Below are positions 18,471-27,274 of a stretch of DNA of 46,479 nt, piece by piece. The translations under genes and the position numbers were made by a program. The first letter of the stretch is position 1, and each line of letters opens with the position of its first letter. Source of the stretch: JBPRGH01 sp051418055 (GTDB lineage Bacteria; Bacteroidota; Bacteroidia; Cytophagales; Cyclobacteriaceae); contig JBPRGH010000140.1 of the NCBI GenBank assembly GCA_051418055.1, forward strand, positions 1 through 46,479, in the 5' to 3' direction. The notes below the pieces were generated by a model, which saw nothing but the letters and a program-made list of their open reading frames with translations, ran no database searches and had not been told where the DNA came from.

Positions 18471-19379
18471 ATGCAAAATAAACAAAATAAAATGTTTCAT
18501 TTTATATCCCCCGAAGGTTGGAAAGATTACGAGCTTCTGGATTCGGGAAATTTTGAAAAATTAGAGCGGTTTGGTAAATATATTTTAATTCGACCCGAGC
18601 CTCAGGCATTGTGGGGGAAAAGGCTATCGGAAAAAGAGTGGTTGGCACAGGCCCATGCGCATTATCGCAGAGACAGTGAGAAGACTTTTTCTAATAAAGA
18701 GGGGCGGGGAGAATGGCATTTTATAAAAAAAATGCCCGAAAGCTGGAATATAAATTATCCTTTGGGTGATCAAATGCTTGTATTTAAACTGGCACTAACC
18801 TCTTTTGGACATATAGGCCTTTTCCCCGAGCAGGCTGATAACTGGAATTTTATTTACGAGCAAACAGCCTCATTACATAAGCCTGCTATCCTAAATCTCT
18901 TCGCTTATACAGGAGGAGCATCAATGGCTGCAGCGGCCGGCGGGGGAGAGGTTACGCATCTGGATAGTGTTAAACAGACTATAACCTGGACAAATGAAAA
19001 CCGGCAGCTAAGCAACCTTCCCGAGATGCGCTGGGTAGTGGAGGATGCAATGAAATTTGTACAGCGTGAAGTAAAAAGAGGAAATACCTATAACGGTATT
19101 ATCCTGGATCCCCCGGCATATGGGAGGGGGCCAAAAGGTGAAAAATGGCTGCTGGAACAACAACTTAATGATATGATAGAGGCAGTGAAAAAGATACTCG
19201 ATCCTAAAAAACATTTCCTGGTGATGAACCTTTATTCTTTAGGAATGTCAGCCCTGATAATTGAAAATGTTATCAACAGCCATTTTCCGGGAGTAGATTA
19301 TGAGTATGGTGAAAATTATATTCCATCTTCTTCAGGACAAAAGTTACCATTGGGAATTTATTTAAGATTTACAAAATGA
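18471..19379 (+). CDS. Class I SAM-dependent methyltransferase, RlmI/RlmK-like
   Basis: About 302 residues from the ATG at 18471; a TTG immediately before it is less likely. The Rossmann motif I is LNLFAYTGGASMAAAAGGGEV with the acidic LDS turn, and motif IV is ILDPPAYGRGPKGEKW, typical of 23S rRNA cytosine-C5 or m2G methyltransferases. No PUA domain is obvious at the N-terminus. The stop overlaps the next start (ATGA), coupling it to the pseudouridine synthase gene. Confidence 0.85.
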   Translation: MQNKQNKMFHFISPEGWKDYELLDSGNFEKLERFGKYILIRPEPQALWGKRLSEKEWLAQAHAHYRRDSEKTFSNKEGRGEWHFIKKMPESWNINYPLGDQMLVFKLALTSFGHIGLFPEQADNWNFIYEQTASLHKPAILNLFAYTGGASMAAAAGGGEVTHLDSVKQTITWTNENRQLSNLPEMRWVVEDAMKFVQREVKRGNTYNGIILDPPAYGRGPKGEKWLLEQQLNDMIEAVKKILDPKKHFLVMNLYSLGMSALIIENVINSHFPGVDYEYGENYIPSSSGQKLPLGIYLRFTK

Positions 19380-20251
19380 TAAAATTTAAAACCCAGACCA
19401 AAGGTACTATTAAGGAACAGTTGCAAAAGCAATTCCCCGAGATGAGCGGCCGTAAGATCAAAAACCTCATACAGTACAGCCAGATAGAAGTAGATGGTAT
19501 TCTGTTGGGGCATCCAAATGATATCATCGGAGCGGATAAGGAGGTTAAAATTGAAAAAAGGCAGAAACCCTCCAAAGGATATCCTTACGAGGTGCTATAC
19601 GAGGATGAGCATTATATTATAGCTGAAAAACCTGCAGGGGTCCTCACCAGTGCCCCTCCCGGAGTGCCGGGCAGCAGCTTTTATATGGAAATGAATGAAG
19701 CTTATAAGATGCATACGGAAGGCCAGGGCAGGCTGCATGCTGTTCATCGTCTCGACAGGGAAGTAGAAGGCTTAGTTGCTATGGCAAAAAGTGAGAAGAC
19801 TGCTGAGTTCGTTAAGGAAAACTGGAAAAAGGCAGTTAAGAAATATTATGCTTTGGTAGAAGGGGTCCCCGAGAAAAAGGAGGGGAAAATCGAGACATGG
19901 CTATATGAGGATAAAGGGCAGATAGTTCATGCTTCGGAAAAAGAACTGCCTGATGCTAAATGGGCCGTTACCGAATATAAGGTAAAAGATACCGGAGGAG
20001 GTAAAGCGCTTCTTGAGCTCGAATTGGGTACAGGAAGAAAAAATCAGCTAAGGGTACATATGAATTATATCGGCCATCCTATAGTAGGGGATTATCGCTA
20101 TGGTGCAGATAAGACATATCAAAGGCAGATCCGGCTTTATGCTTACTACCTGGAGCTGCCACACCCGGTTAAGAAGGAAACGGTAAAAGTACAGCGCCAG
20201 CTTCCCGGATATTTCTGGAAATTACCTAAGCGCGATGAGCAATATAAGTAG
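19376..20251 (+). CDS. RluA-family pseudouridine synthase with S4 domain
   Basis: 291 residues. An N-terminal S4-like RNA-binding domain (about 12-60, PEMSGRKIKNLIQYSQIEVDG) is followed by the synthase domain with the catalytic Asp128 in HAVHRLDREVEGLVAMAKS. The usual family motif is HRLDxxTSG; here REVEG replaces the TSG part, which is unusual. The later motifs KKYYALVEG and RKNQLRVHMNYIGHPIVGDYRYG are intact. It is coupled to the upstream methyltransferase by ATGA, an RNA-modification pair. Confidence 0.85.
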   Translation: MIKFKTQTKGTIKEQLQKQFPEMSGRKIKNLIQYSQIEVDGILLGHPNDIIGADKEVKIEKRQKPSKGYPYEVLYEDEHYIIAEKPAGVLTSAPPGVPGSSFYMEMNEAYKMHTEGQGRLHAVHRLDREVEGLVAMAKSEKTAEFVKENWKKAVKKYYALVEGVPEKKEGKIETWLYEDKGQIVHASEKELPDAKWAVTEYKVKDTGGGKALLELELGTGRKNQLRVHMNYIGHPIVGDYRYGADKTYQRQIRLYAYYLELPHPVKKETVKVQRQLPGYFWKLPKRDEQYK

Positions 20252-20330
20252 CTTGACAAGCGTTAATGATTTTGTTATATTTACAATACAATTAAGTATT
20301 AATTAAATTTTTGTTAAACTTTCTGCTTGC

Positions 20331-20367
20331 AGCCCCTGTATCTTTGATGCAGGGGCTTTCGTTTTTT
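20331..20367 (+). terminator. Intrinsic terminator after the rluA-like gene
   Basis: An 8-bp GC-rich stem, agcccctg (20331-20338) with caggggct (20350-20357), has an 11-nt loop and is followed by ttcgtttttt. Confidence 0.85.
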
Positions 20368-20412
20368 ATAAGCCGGTAAGAAAGTTGAGTAATTTATTAA
20401 TATCCTTCTTTA

Positions 20413-21312
20413 ATGTTCGATACAGCTGTTAATCATTGGCTTCAGTCTTTTGATAATGAGTTTGTGTATTGGCTATTGAATATAGTTTCTGTAGTTGGTT
20501 TCGTTCCTTTTCTCCTGCTCATTGTCCTGATCATCCTTTCCGGTATAAATTTCAGGTATGGCATAATTATAATTAATTTCCTTGGCTGGACTGTATTGTT
20601 AACGCTGCTGCTAAAAGAAGCTATAGGTCACCCACGGCCTTTTGAAGTTGATGATACATTAAAAAATTTACTGTTCCTTCCCGAAGGTCTGGTTGATTTA
20701 ATAAAGGATCAGGAATACGGAACAAGTGGGTTTCCCTCAGGGCACGTGGCATTTCAAACATCTATCTGGGCCGGAATGGCTTTACTCATCAATAAGAAAA
20801 GGTTATGGTTTTTAGCAGCTTTAATAATCCTGCTTACCATGATATCCAGGTTATATCTTGCCCATCATTATTTGGGTGATGTACTTGCAGGGCTTATTGT
20901 CGGAGTGGTGGTGACTGTAATTTTATATGAAATAATTCTCAAATTAAAGATACTTGAGGCGAGGGAAGTCAAGAAAAGAGAGATAATATTCCTCCTTATT
21001 CCGGTTGTATTGATTTTTTTCCTTCCTTATATGCCTGTTGTACAATTAGGCCGGTTTATTGGATTCAATATTGCATTTATAGGAATTTTCTATACCTGGG
21101 GATATCCGCAGTTATATTCAGCTTTTAAGAAGAGAATATTAAATACGCTGCTTTTTCTGATCATTTACTTTATATTCTTCTATTTCTATATAAATCTTCC
21201 ACCTGTTGAGGGTGATTTTGCTATTCTGGTGCTGAATATCTGGTTTAACGCAGTTCCCTTACTTATAGCTGGACTGATTGCTAAAGAACTTCACCTTTTT
21301 AAACCGGAATAA
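20413..21312 (+). CDS. PAP2-family membrane phosphatase
   Basis: 299 residues with about eight membrane helices. The three phosphatase signatures are complete: KEAIGHPRP (Lys69, Arg75), PSGH (108-111) and SRLYLAHHYLGD (Arg146, His152, Asp156). It probably dephosphorylates an isoprenoid or lipid phosphate at the inner membrane (family inference). The C-terminal third adds four extra helices not needed for catalysis. Confidence 0.88.
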   Translation: MFDTAVNHWLQSFDNEFVYWLLNIVSVVGFVPFLLLIVLIILSGINFRYGIIIINFLGWTVLLTLLLKEAIGHPRPFEVDDTLKNLLFLPEGLVDLIKDQEYGTSGFPSGHVAFQTSIWAGMALLINKKRLWFLAALIILLTMISRLYLAHHYLGDVLAGLIVGVVVTVILYEIILKLKILEAREVKKREIIFLLIPVVLIFFLPYMPVVQLGRFIGFNIAFIGIFYTWGYPQLYSAFKKRILNTLLFLIIYFIFFYFYINLPPVEGDFAILVLNIWFNAVPLLIAGLIAKELHLFKPE

Positions 21313-21345
21313 TGATTTTTTTCTTTTCTAAACGACATGTTTTTC

Positions 21346-21377
21346 TTTGTTAATTTGACTTTGGAAAATTACCTTTA
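21346..21377 (+). promoter_or_regulatory. Candidate Bacteroidota promoter for thyA
   Basis: TTTG (21346-21349), a 20-nt spacer and taccttta (21370-21377) fit the Bacteroidota primary-sigma pattern TTTG N19-20 TAnnTTTG except at the last base. The start codon is 82 nt downstream. Confidence 0.35.
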
Positions 21378-21458
21378 CTTATCGATCTGTGATAAGTTCA
21401 TCTCAGAGGCAGATTTGATTATCTTACTAATTTATTTCCAATCGAAAACCTTTTTATC

Positions 21459-22253
21459 ATGAAGCAATATTTAGATCTGATGCAGGATATATTAGATAAC
21501 GGAGCCCGTAAGGAAGACCGTACCGGAACAGGAACATTTTCTGTTTTTGGGCGTCAGATGCGATTCGATCTCTCTGAAGGTTTTCCGTTGGTAACTACTA
21601 AAAAAGTGCATGTAAGGTCTATTATTTATGAATTGCTCTGGTTTTTAAATGGCGATACCAATATTAAATATTTAAAGGAAAATGGCGTTTCCATATGGGA
21701 TGAATGGGCAGATGAAAATGGTGAACTGGGACCTGTATATGGCTATCAGTGGAGGAGCTGGCCAGCACCTAACGGAGAAAAAATTGACCAGATATCAAAG
21801 GTAATTGATCAGATAAAGAATAAACCTGATTCACGAAGACATATGGTCACCGCGTGGAACCCTGCAGATGTGGATAATATGGCATTACCACCGTGCCATG
21901 CCTTATTCCAGTTTTATGTAGCAGAGGGTAAGCTTTCCTGTCAGCTTTATCAGAGGAGTGCTGATTTTTTCCTTGGAGTCCCTTTTAATATTGCTTCATA
22001 TGCATTGCTTACTCATATGGTTGCACAGCAAGCGGATCTGGAGCCCGGCGATTTCGTCTGGACAGGTGGCGATGTGCATCTTTATAAAAATCATCTTGAG
22101 CAGGCAAAGCTGCAGCTGAGTCGTGAAACAAGGCCTTTGCCCCAGCTAAATATAAGAAGAAAGCCCGATTCATTATTTGATTACCAGTTTGAGGATTTTG
22201 AGATTAAAAATTATGATCCACACCCGCATATAAAAGCGCCGGTGGCCGTTTAG
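21459..22253 (+). CDS. thyA: Thymidylate synthase
   Basis: It converts dUMP to dTMP using methylenetetrahydrofolate. At 264 residues it has the same length as the E. coli enzyme, and it carries the catalytic Cys146 in ALPPCHALFQFYV, RKEDRTGTGT near the N-terminus, QLYQRSADFFLGVPFNIASY for substrate binding, and the C-terminal DPHPHIKAPVAV. It appears intact and monocistronic. A folate reductase gene, often next to thyA, is not adjacent here. Confidence 0.97.
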   Translation: MKQYLDLMQDILDNGARKEDRTGTGTFSVFGRQMRFDLSEGFPLVTTKKVHVRSIIYELLWFLNGDTNIKYLKENGVSIWDEWADENGELGPVYGYQWRSWPAPNGEKIDQISKVIDQIKNKPDSRRHMVTAWNPADVDNMALPPCHALFQFYVAEGKLSCQLYQRSADFFLGVPFNIASYALLTHMVAQQADLEPGDFVWTGGDVHLYKNHLEQAKLQLSRETRPLPQLNIRRKPDSLFDYQFEDFEIKNYDPHPHIKAPVAV

Positions 22254-22430
22254 CCATTGAAAAATTTTTGTTCAATTGTTCTTGTAATATCAGGGCTTAA
22301 AAACTCTTTTAAAAATTTAAAAGGTTCTTTAAATTATAAGTTTTTGTAAAGCAGAAGGTTAAGCATTTTTTGCGGGCTTTAGCCTCCTATCTTCAAACAT
22401 AACACTTCTCCCTACTGTTTCTTTTATACG

Positions 22431-22643
22431 ATGGAGGAGATAATGATAGTCATATTATTAGTGAAGATTGTTGGATTTAGCATACCCGTAATTTTAATGT
22501 TATGGGTATTAAAAGATAGAAAAAAGAAAAAACATAACGAGTTTAAAAAATATTGGGAGCACCAGGAAGTACCCGGCAACTATTATGATGTGCTGGTAGA
22601 GAAAAATCCGGGAATTGTGCCCAAAAAGGTGATGTTAAATTAA
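22431..22643 (+). CDS. Small single-helix membrane protein
   Basis: 70 residues: one N-terminal membrane helix (about 5-25) followed by a basic stretch (KDRKKKKHNEFKKYWEH) and a short soluble tail. ATGs at 22431 and 22443 are both possible. No family is recognised. The positive charges after the helix suggest a cytoplasmic C-terminus. It is flanked by noncoding DNA on both sides, so it is probably transcribed alone. Confidence 0.5.
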   Translation: MEEIMIVILLVKIVGFSIPVILMLWVLKDRKKKKHNEFKKYWEHQEVPGNYYDVLVEKNPGIVPKKVMLN

Positions 22644-22774
22644 TTGACAGCACTTAATTTTTTCTAAAGATATAATCCATAACATTCCGTTCATAACATA
22701 AGTGTAGGCTTTATAGCCTCTCTGCTGTATATTTGTTAGCTGAAAATTTTTATTTTTATTTGCTTTAGCTAATC

Positions 22775-25330
22775 ATGTACAGAGTTCTTTTTATTTTACT
22801 TTTTGCCTCTTTTACAATACAGGCTCAAAACCCTTATTTTTTTCCGGAGGACGTGAATTTTGATCCTAATGTCCCTTCTCCTGAGCAATTCCTGGGATAT
22901 TCCATAGGATCTCACCATACACGTCACGACAAGATCGTAGCTTATATGCAGAAGCTGGCAGAAGTTTCCGATCGTGCCTCTTTTCAAAAAATTGGTCAGA
23001 CCTATGAACATCGTGACCTGGTGGTGCTGACAATAACTTCACCGGCAAATCATAACAGACTGGAAGAAATCCGCCAGGAGCACCTGAAGCTTGTTGATCC
23101 GAAACAAAATGTAAACAGCTTTGAAAATATGCCTTCAATTGTATTGCTGGGATATAATGTCCACGGGAATGAACCATCCAGCAGTGAAGCGGCAATGCTA
23201 ACGGCTTATTACTATACGGCAGCCCAATCTCAGGAGGTAAGTGAAGCTTTAGAAAATGCTGTACTTATGGTTGACCCGGTGTTCAATCCTGACGGACGTG
23301 ATCGCCATTCAAATTGGGTTAATATGCATAAGGGTGACCCATTGGTTGCTGATCCGCTGGACCGTGAGCACAATGAGGTGTGGCCGGGCGGCAGGACCAA
23401 CCATTACTGGTATGACCTTAACCGCGACTGGTTACCGCTGGCTCATGTGGAAAGTCAGGCCCGTATAGATTTTTACCATAAGTGGTATCCGAATGTGGTG
23501 ACGGACTTCCATGAGATGGGTACCAACAGCACCTACTTTTTTGAACCTACCAAACCATTCGGATCTGAAAATATTGTTGTCCCCCGCGATAACTATGAAA
23601 AGCTGAATAATACTTTCGCCAGGTATTTCCATGAAGCACTGGATGAAACCGGATCACTTTATTATACTAAAGAGAATTTTGACAACAGCTATCCCGGTTA
23701 TGGCTCTACTTATCCTGATATTCATGGCGGGTTAGGTTTGGTTTTTGAGCAGGCCAGCTCCCGTGGTCATCTGCAGGACAGCAGGATGGGAGAGGTTGCT
23801 TTTCCTTTTACCATTAAAAACCATTTCACAAGCAGCTTAGCTACTGTAAAGGCCGCTGTGAATGAGCGTGAGATGCTGCTGGAGCATATGAAGAATTTTT
23901 TCAATACTGCTGTGGAAGAAGCAGAAGAGAGTAAAATAAAAGGATATGTCTTTGGTTTAAGCAACGATGAAGGCAGAAATAAAGCTTTTGTAGATCTTCT
24001 GCTGCGGCATAAAATAAAAACTTTTGCTTTAGAAGAGGATGTTACTGCAAATGGCAAAGAATTTAAAAAGGAACACGCATTTTTTGTACCTACAGATCAG
24101 CCACAGTACAGGATGGTAAGAACGATGTTTGAGAAGGTAACAGAATTTTATGATAGCATCTTTTATGATGCCAGCGCATGGACAGCCGTGCTTGCTTATG
24201 GTATTCCTTACCAGGAATTCTCCGGCAGGTCTTTACCTCAAATGACGGAGGTAAATTTTGATGATTTAAAAAATGAAGTGAGCTATCCGGAAAAAACTCA
24301 TTACGCTTATATAATCGACTGGTCTGACTATCGTGCTGCAAAGGCATTGAATTACCTGCTGCAGGAAGATCTATATGTAAATACTTCTTTTAAGCCATTT
24401 CAGATTGAAACCGATAAAGGAAAAAAAGATTTTGGCAGAGGGTCATTGGTCATTCCGGTAAGGAGACAGGATATAAATGAAGATGCTCTTTATGAAATAA
24501 TTAAAGAGGCTGCCGATAAAAGTGGAGTTTCTATACAAAGTGTAAAAAGTGGTTTTAGCAGCAGCGGAGTAGACCTTGGAAGTAATAATGTCCGCACTGT
24601 TGAAGCCCCTAAAGTACTTATGCCTATCGGTAAAAATTTTAGCAGCTATGAAGCCGGTGAAATATGGCACCTTCTTGATAGCAAAATCGGAATGGCTATT
24701 ACCAAAGTTGACATCAATGATTTTAATCGCGTAGATCTTAGTGATTATAACACAATGGTGGTAGTGTCAACATCAACAAATAATTTTAATGAGCAACAGC
24801 TAAATAATATAAAGGAATGGGTTAGAAAAGGAAATACATTGATCACGCTCAGGGCGGGTACAAACTGGGCAATACAAAATGAACTAACAACAGCTAAACT
24901 TTTAGAAGAGGAAGAAAAGCCGGAAGATAAAGTTGAAAGACGGGATTTTGAAACGGCTTCTGATTACTATGGTTCAAGAGTGATAGGGGGGTCGATGTAT
25001 ATGACGGATGTTGATAATACACATCCTCTTGGTTTTGGTTATGCCACACGTGAGCTGCCGGTTTATCGTAATCATAGTATCATGGTTGCTCCATCAGAGA
25101 ATCCTTTTAATACGGTTGTGCAGTACCAGGAAAACCCATTGCTCAGTGGGTATATAAATAAGGAAAACCTAAAAAAATTACCCGGAACAGCTTCTTTACT
25201 TGTGGAAGGGCTGGGTAGGGGCCGTGTGATAATGTTTGCCGATAATCCGTCTTTCCGTGGTATGTGGTACGGAACAAACAGGTTGTTTTTTAATGCTTTA
25301 TTTTTCGGAAGCCTAATATCCTCTCCATGA
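22775..25330 (+). CDS. Exported M14-family zinc carboxypeptidase
   Basis: 851 residues with a signal peptide (MYRVLFILLFASFTIQAQ). The peptidase domain (about 40-370) has zinc ligands His130 and Glu133 in NVHGNEPSSSEAA, NPDG (171-174), NRDW, His246 in VTDFHEMG, and the catalytic-Glu candidate Glu325 in GLVFEQAS. The region from about 600 (APKVLMPIGKNFSSYEAGEIWHLL) resembles the class-I-amidotransferase-like domain found at the C-terminus of large Bacteroidota M14 proteins. It is likely a periplasmic peptide or cell-wall-fragment hydrolase. Confidence 0.88.
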   Translation: MYRVLFILLFASFTIQAQNPYFFPEDVNFDPNVPSPEQFLGYSIGSHHTRHDKIVAYMQKLAEVSDRASFQKIGQTYEHRDLVVLTITSPANHNRLEEIRQEHLKLVDPKQNVNSFENMPSIVLLGYNVHGNEPSSSEAAMLTAYYYTAAQSQEVSEALENAVLMVDPVFNPDGRDRHSNWVNMHKGDPLVADPLDREHNEVWPGGRTNHYWYDLNRDWLPLAHVESQARIDFYHKWYPNVVTDFHEMGTNSTYFFEPTKPFGSENIVVPRDNYEKLNNTFARYFHEALDETGSLYYTKENFDNSYPGYGSTYPDIHGGLGLVFEQASSRGHLQDSRMGEVAFPFTIKNHFTSSLATVKAAVNEREMLLEHMKNFFNTAVEEAEESKIKGYVFGLSNDEGRNKAFVDLLLRHKIKTFALEEDVTANGKEFKKEHAFFVPTDQPQYRMVRTMFEKVTEFYDSIFYDASAWTAVLAYGIPYQEFSGRSLPQMTEVNFDDLKNEVSYPEKTHYAYIIDWSDYRAAKALNYLLQEDLYVNTSFKPFQIETDKGKKDFGRGSLVIPVRRQDINEDALYEIIKEAADKSGVSIQSVKSGFSSSGVDLGSNNVRTVEAPKVLMPIGKNFSSYEAGEIWHLLDSKIGMAITKVDINDFNRVDLSDYNTMVVVSTSTNNFNEQQLNNIKEWVRKGNTLITLRAGTNWAIQNELTTAKLLEEEEKPEDKVERRDFETASDYYGSRVIGGSMYMTDVDNTHPLGFGYATRELPVYRNHSIMVAPSENPFNTVVQYQENPLLSGYINKENLKKLPGTASLLVEGLGRGRVIMFADNPSFRGMWYGTNRLFFNALFFGSLISSP

Positions 25331-25346
25331 GGCGGAAGGCTTTTTT
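25309..25346 (+). terminator. Candidate terminator at the end of the M14 gene
   Basis: The outer stem is aagcc with ggctt, and the inner stem is cctc (25320-25323) with gagg (25329-25332), followed by tttttta. The structure begins within the last codons of the gene. It is interrupted by unpaired bases, so its strength is uncertain. Confidence 0.45.
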
Positions 25347-25476
25347 AGTTTTAAAAATATGTAAGATGCTCAGCTTAAAATTGGTCAAATGAACATAAAT
25401 TTCTTATTTTGGCATTTTATGAGATTCTAATAGCTCATTAGCTTTTCGACGTTAGACTCTTTTAATAGTATTAAAT

Positions 25477-26520
25477 ATGAATCTTGAATTTGTCAACCCG
25501 CTGGTTTGGGGTATTCCTTGTTTTGTTGCACTGGTATTAGCTGAACTTGCTTACAGTAAATCACATGATGATGATAAAGAGCTTTACAGCTGGAAAGATC
25601 TCTTCGCCAGCAGCTCCATGGGACTGGGTGCGGTTTTACTTGCTCCATTAATTAAAATAATATCGGCTGCCTCTATTTTTTATATTGTTTATGAAATATT
25701 CAATCCGGAGGTAAATGGCGTTCGAACCAATATAATGGGTTATGCTTCCTTTGGCTGGGCGTGGTATATCTGGATAATCTGCCAGCTTCTTGATGATTTC
25801 ACCTATTACTGGTTCCATCGCTTTAATCATACGGTAAGGTTTATGTGGGCAGCACATAGTGTCCATCACTCATCACGGCACTATAACTTTGGTACCGGCC
25901 TCAGGAACGGCTGGTTTACCATTATGTATAAGCCACTTTTTTACATGTGGTTGCCTGCTATTGGATTTCACCCCGAAATGGTTCTTGTATGTTTAGGTAT
26001 TGAGGCCCTGTGGCAATTTCAGTTACATACTAAATATGTGCCGAAGCTGGGTTTTCTGGAGAAATTTGTAAATACGCACACGCAGCATCAGGTACATCAT
26101 GCAAGAAACCTGGAATACCTGGATAAAAACCATAGTGGCTATCTTAATATTTTTGATAAGATATTTGGTACCTGGAAAGAGCTGGATAATAAGGTTGAAA
26201 TTGAATACGGTGTAAATAATGAGCCAAATTCACATAATCCATTGGTGCTTGTAACACACGAATACAAGGAAATTTGGAGAGACGTCAAGAACTCAAAAAA
26301 TCTTTATGAGGCTTTTATGTATGTATTCGGAGAGCCCGGATGGAGCCCGGATGGATCCAGTTTAACTGTTAAGCAGCTGCAAAAACAAACAATTGAGCCT
26401 TTGGAAGAAGTTAAAGCAGAGGTTAACGAGGAGCTTACAGGTCTTAAGGAAGCCGCAATAAGAAGCACTGAAAAGGCTGTAGATAAAGCCCATCCGATAG
26501 AAAAATCCATGGCTTCCTGA
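25477..26520 (+). CDS. Sterol desaturase / fatty acid hydroxylase family protein
   Basis: A 347-residue membrane-bound di-iron oxygenase. The histidine boxes are HRFNH (114-118), HSVHH (127-131) and HTQHQVHH (201-208), and four to five membrane helices span 8-180. The C-terminal 60 residues are a charged helical tail (VKAEVNEELTGLKEA) beyond the catalytic domain. The substrate is not predictable; lipid or carotenoid hydroxylation is typical of the family. Confidence 0.88.
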   Translation: MNLEFVNPLVWGIPCFVALVLAELAYSKSHDDDKELYSWKDLFASSSMGLGAVLLAPLIKIISAASIFYIVYEIFNPEVNGVRTNIMGYASFGWAWYIWIICQLLDDFTYYWFHRFNHTVRFMWAAHSVHHSSRHYNFGTGLRNGWFTIMYKPLFYMWLPAIGFHPEMVLVCLGIEALWQFQLHTKYVPKLGFLEKFVNTHTQHQVHHARNLEYLDKNHSGYLNIFDKIFGTWKELDNKVEIEYGVNNEPNSHNPLVLVTHEYKEIWRDVKNSKNLYEAFMYVFGEPGWSPDGSSLTVKQLQKQTIEPLEEVKAEVNEELTGLKEAAIRSTEKAVDKAHPIEKSMAS

Positions 26521-26831
26521 ATTTAAGGACTTATCAGGATAGATATGGCTAATATCACTTTATTATGTTGTAACCCGGGACAGATGGAATAATTCTGGCA
26601 CGTTATTAGCTGCTAACAAATTGAGGTTTAAGTGTTTGGTTTTTAAAAGGTTTTAGCATCAGGTCCAGCTTTGGAAAATCTAAACCAGCTCACAATTATC
26701 ACCATAGAAAGCTGTAACTCCGAAAGGGATCACCTGATCATAAATAATTGCCCCTCATTTTATCTTTTACACTTTTTTTCCTAAAAAATCACCCGTCGTT
26801 CAGTTGCTAACCACACGTGCAAAACTTATTT

Positions 26832-26919
26832 TGCTAGTGTCCATAATTCATTTTGCTAGTGTGCATAATTTGTTTTGCTAGTGTGCAAAAATTATTTTGC
26901 TAGTGTCCATAATTTATTT
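26832..26919. repeat. Four-unit 22-bp tandem repeat between cacacgtg motifs
   Basis: Four head-to-tail units of 22 bp start at 26832, 26854, 26876 and 26898. Each begins TGCTAGTGT, has CCA or GCA next, and ends in an AT-rich tail. Outside the array, acacgtgc at 26813-26820 and 26923-26930 acts as a variant of tagtgtgc. The 22-bp period equals two helical turns. Confidence 0.85.
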
Positions 26920-27009
26920 TGCACACGTGCATATTCAAACCTAGAAAAATTATTAAATAATATAGTGATTATCAGCACATTGGCACTATTATTGTTTCTT
27001 ATTCTTTCA

Positions 27010-27101
27010 GCGAGCAATCTTTCTTAAACCTCACATGTAATATATCTTTTAGCCCCATCCCGAAAGCTTTCGGGACGTCTCTGCTATTGGCTCTACGCCC
27101 A
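27010..27101. repeat. Left copy of the HU-gene leader
   Basis: It aligns with 34346-34441 over about 95 bp: shared ttcttaa, cacatgt, cccgaaag and ttcgggac, then tctgctat and the agccca/cgccca end. In the right copy this sequence precedes the HU-like gene; here no HU gene follows. Confidence 0.75.
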
Positions 27102-27218
27102 ACCCTTATGCACTCATCTTCTATGAAGCTGGTGGATAAATTAATAAATGCAATACGAAAATTAAATAATCATATAATTCTTTTTATTATCTTAAAGGTC
27201 AATACATTAGGAGTTTAA

Positions 27219-27263
27219 TATTATATTGTAAATAAATGTAATTGGTTTATACGGGCGTTGACA
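27219..27263 (+). other. Left boundary of cassette array 1 (attI-like candidate)
   Basis: The 42 bp 27219-27260 align without gaps to 35131-35172 (37/42 identical by eye), and both end in CGTTG immediately before the first cassette of an array. The first 24 bp are identical. Unlike the attC-like sites, no matching left arm is evident, so this is a simple site in the position where an integron attI would lie. It could instead be a decayed attC. Confidence 0.5.
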
Positions 27264-27274
27264 GCATTTAAAAA

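Larger units (their letters stand above)
26521..27218. other. Long noncoding stretch before the cassette region
   Basis: No gene is supported. It holds a possible long-range hairpin (atcaggt at 26658-26664 with acctgat at 26732-26738; agcttt and aaagct lie inside), a four-unit 22-bp tandem repeat at 26832-26919, and an 18-bp perfect palindrome tcccgaaagctttcggga (27058-27075). Around that palindrome lies a copy of the leader found upstream of the HU-like gene. Confidence 0.65.

Noticed and set aside
26832..26919. 22-bp tandem units considered as a small CRISPR array
   Set aside because: The units are directly adjacent with no unique spacers, and no cas genes are in the window.
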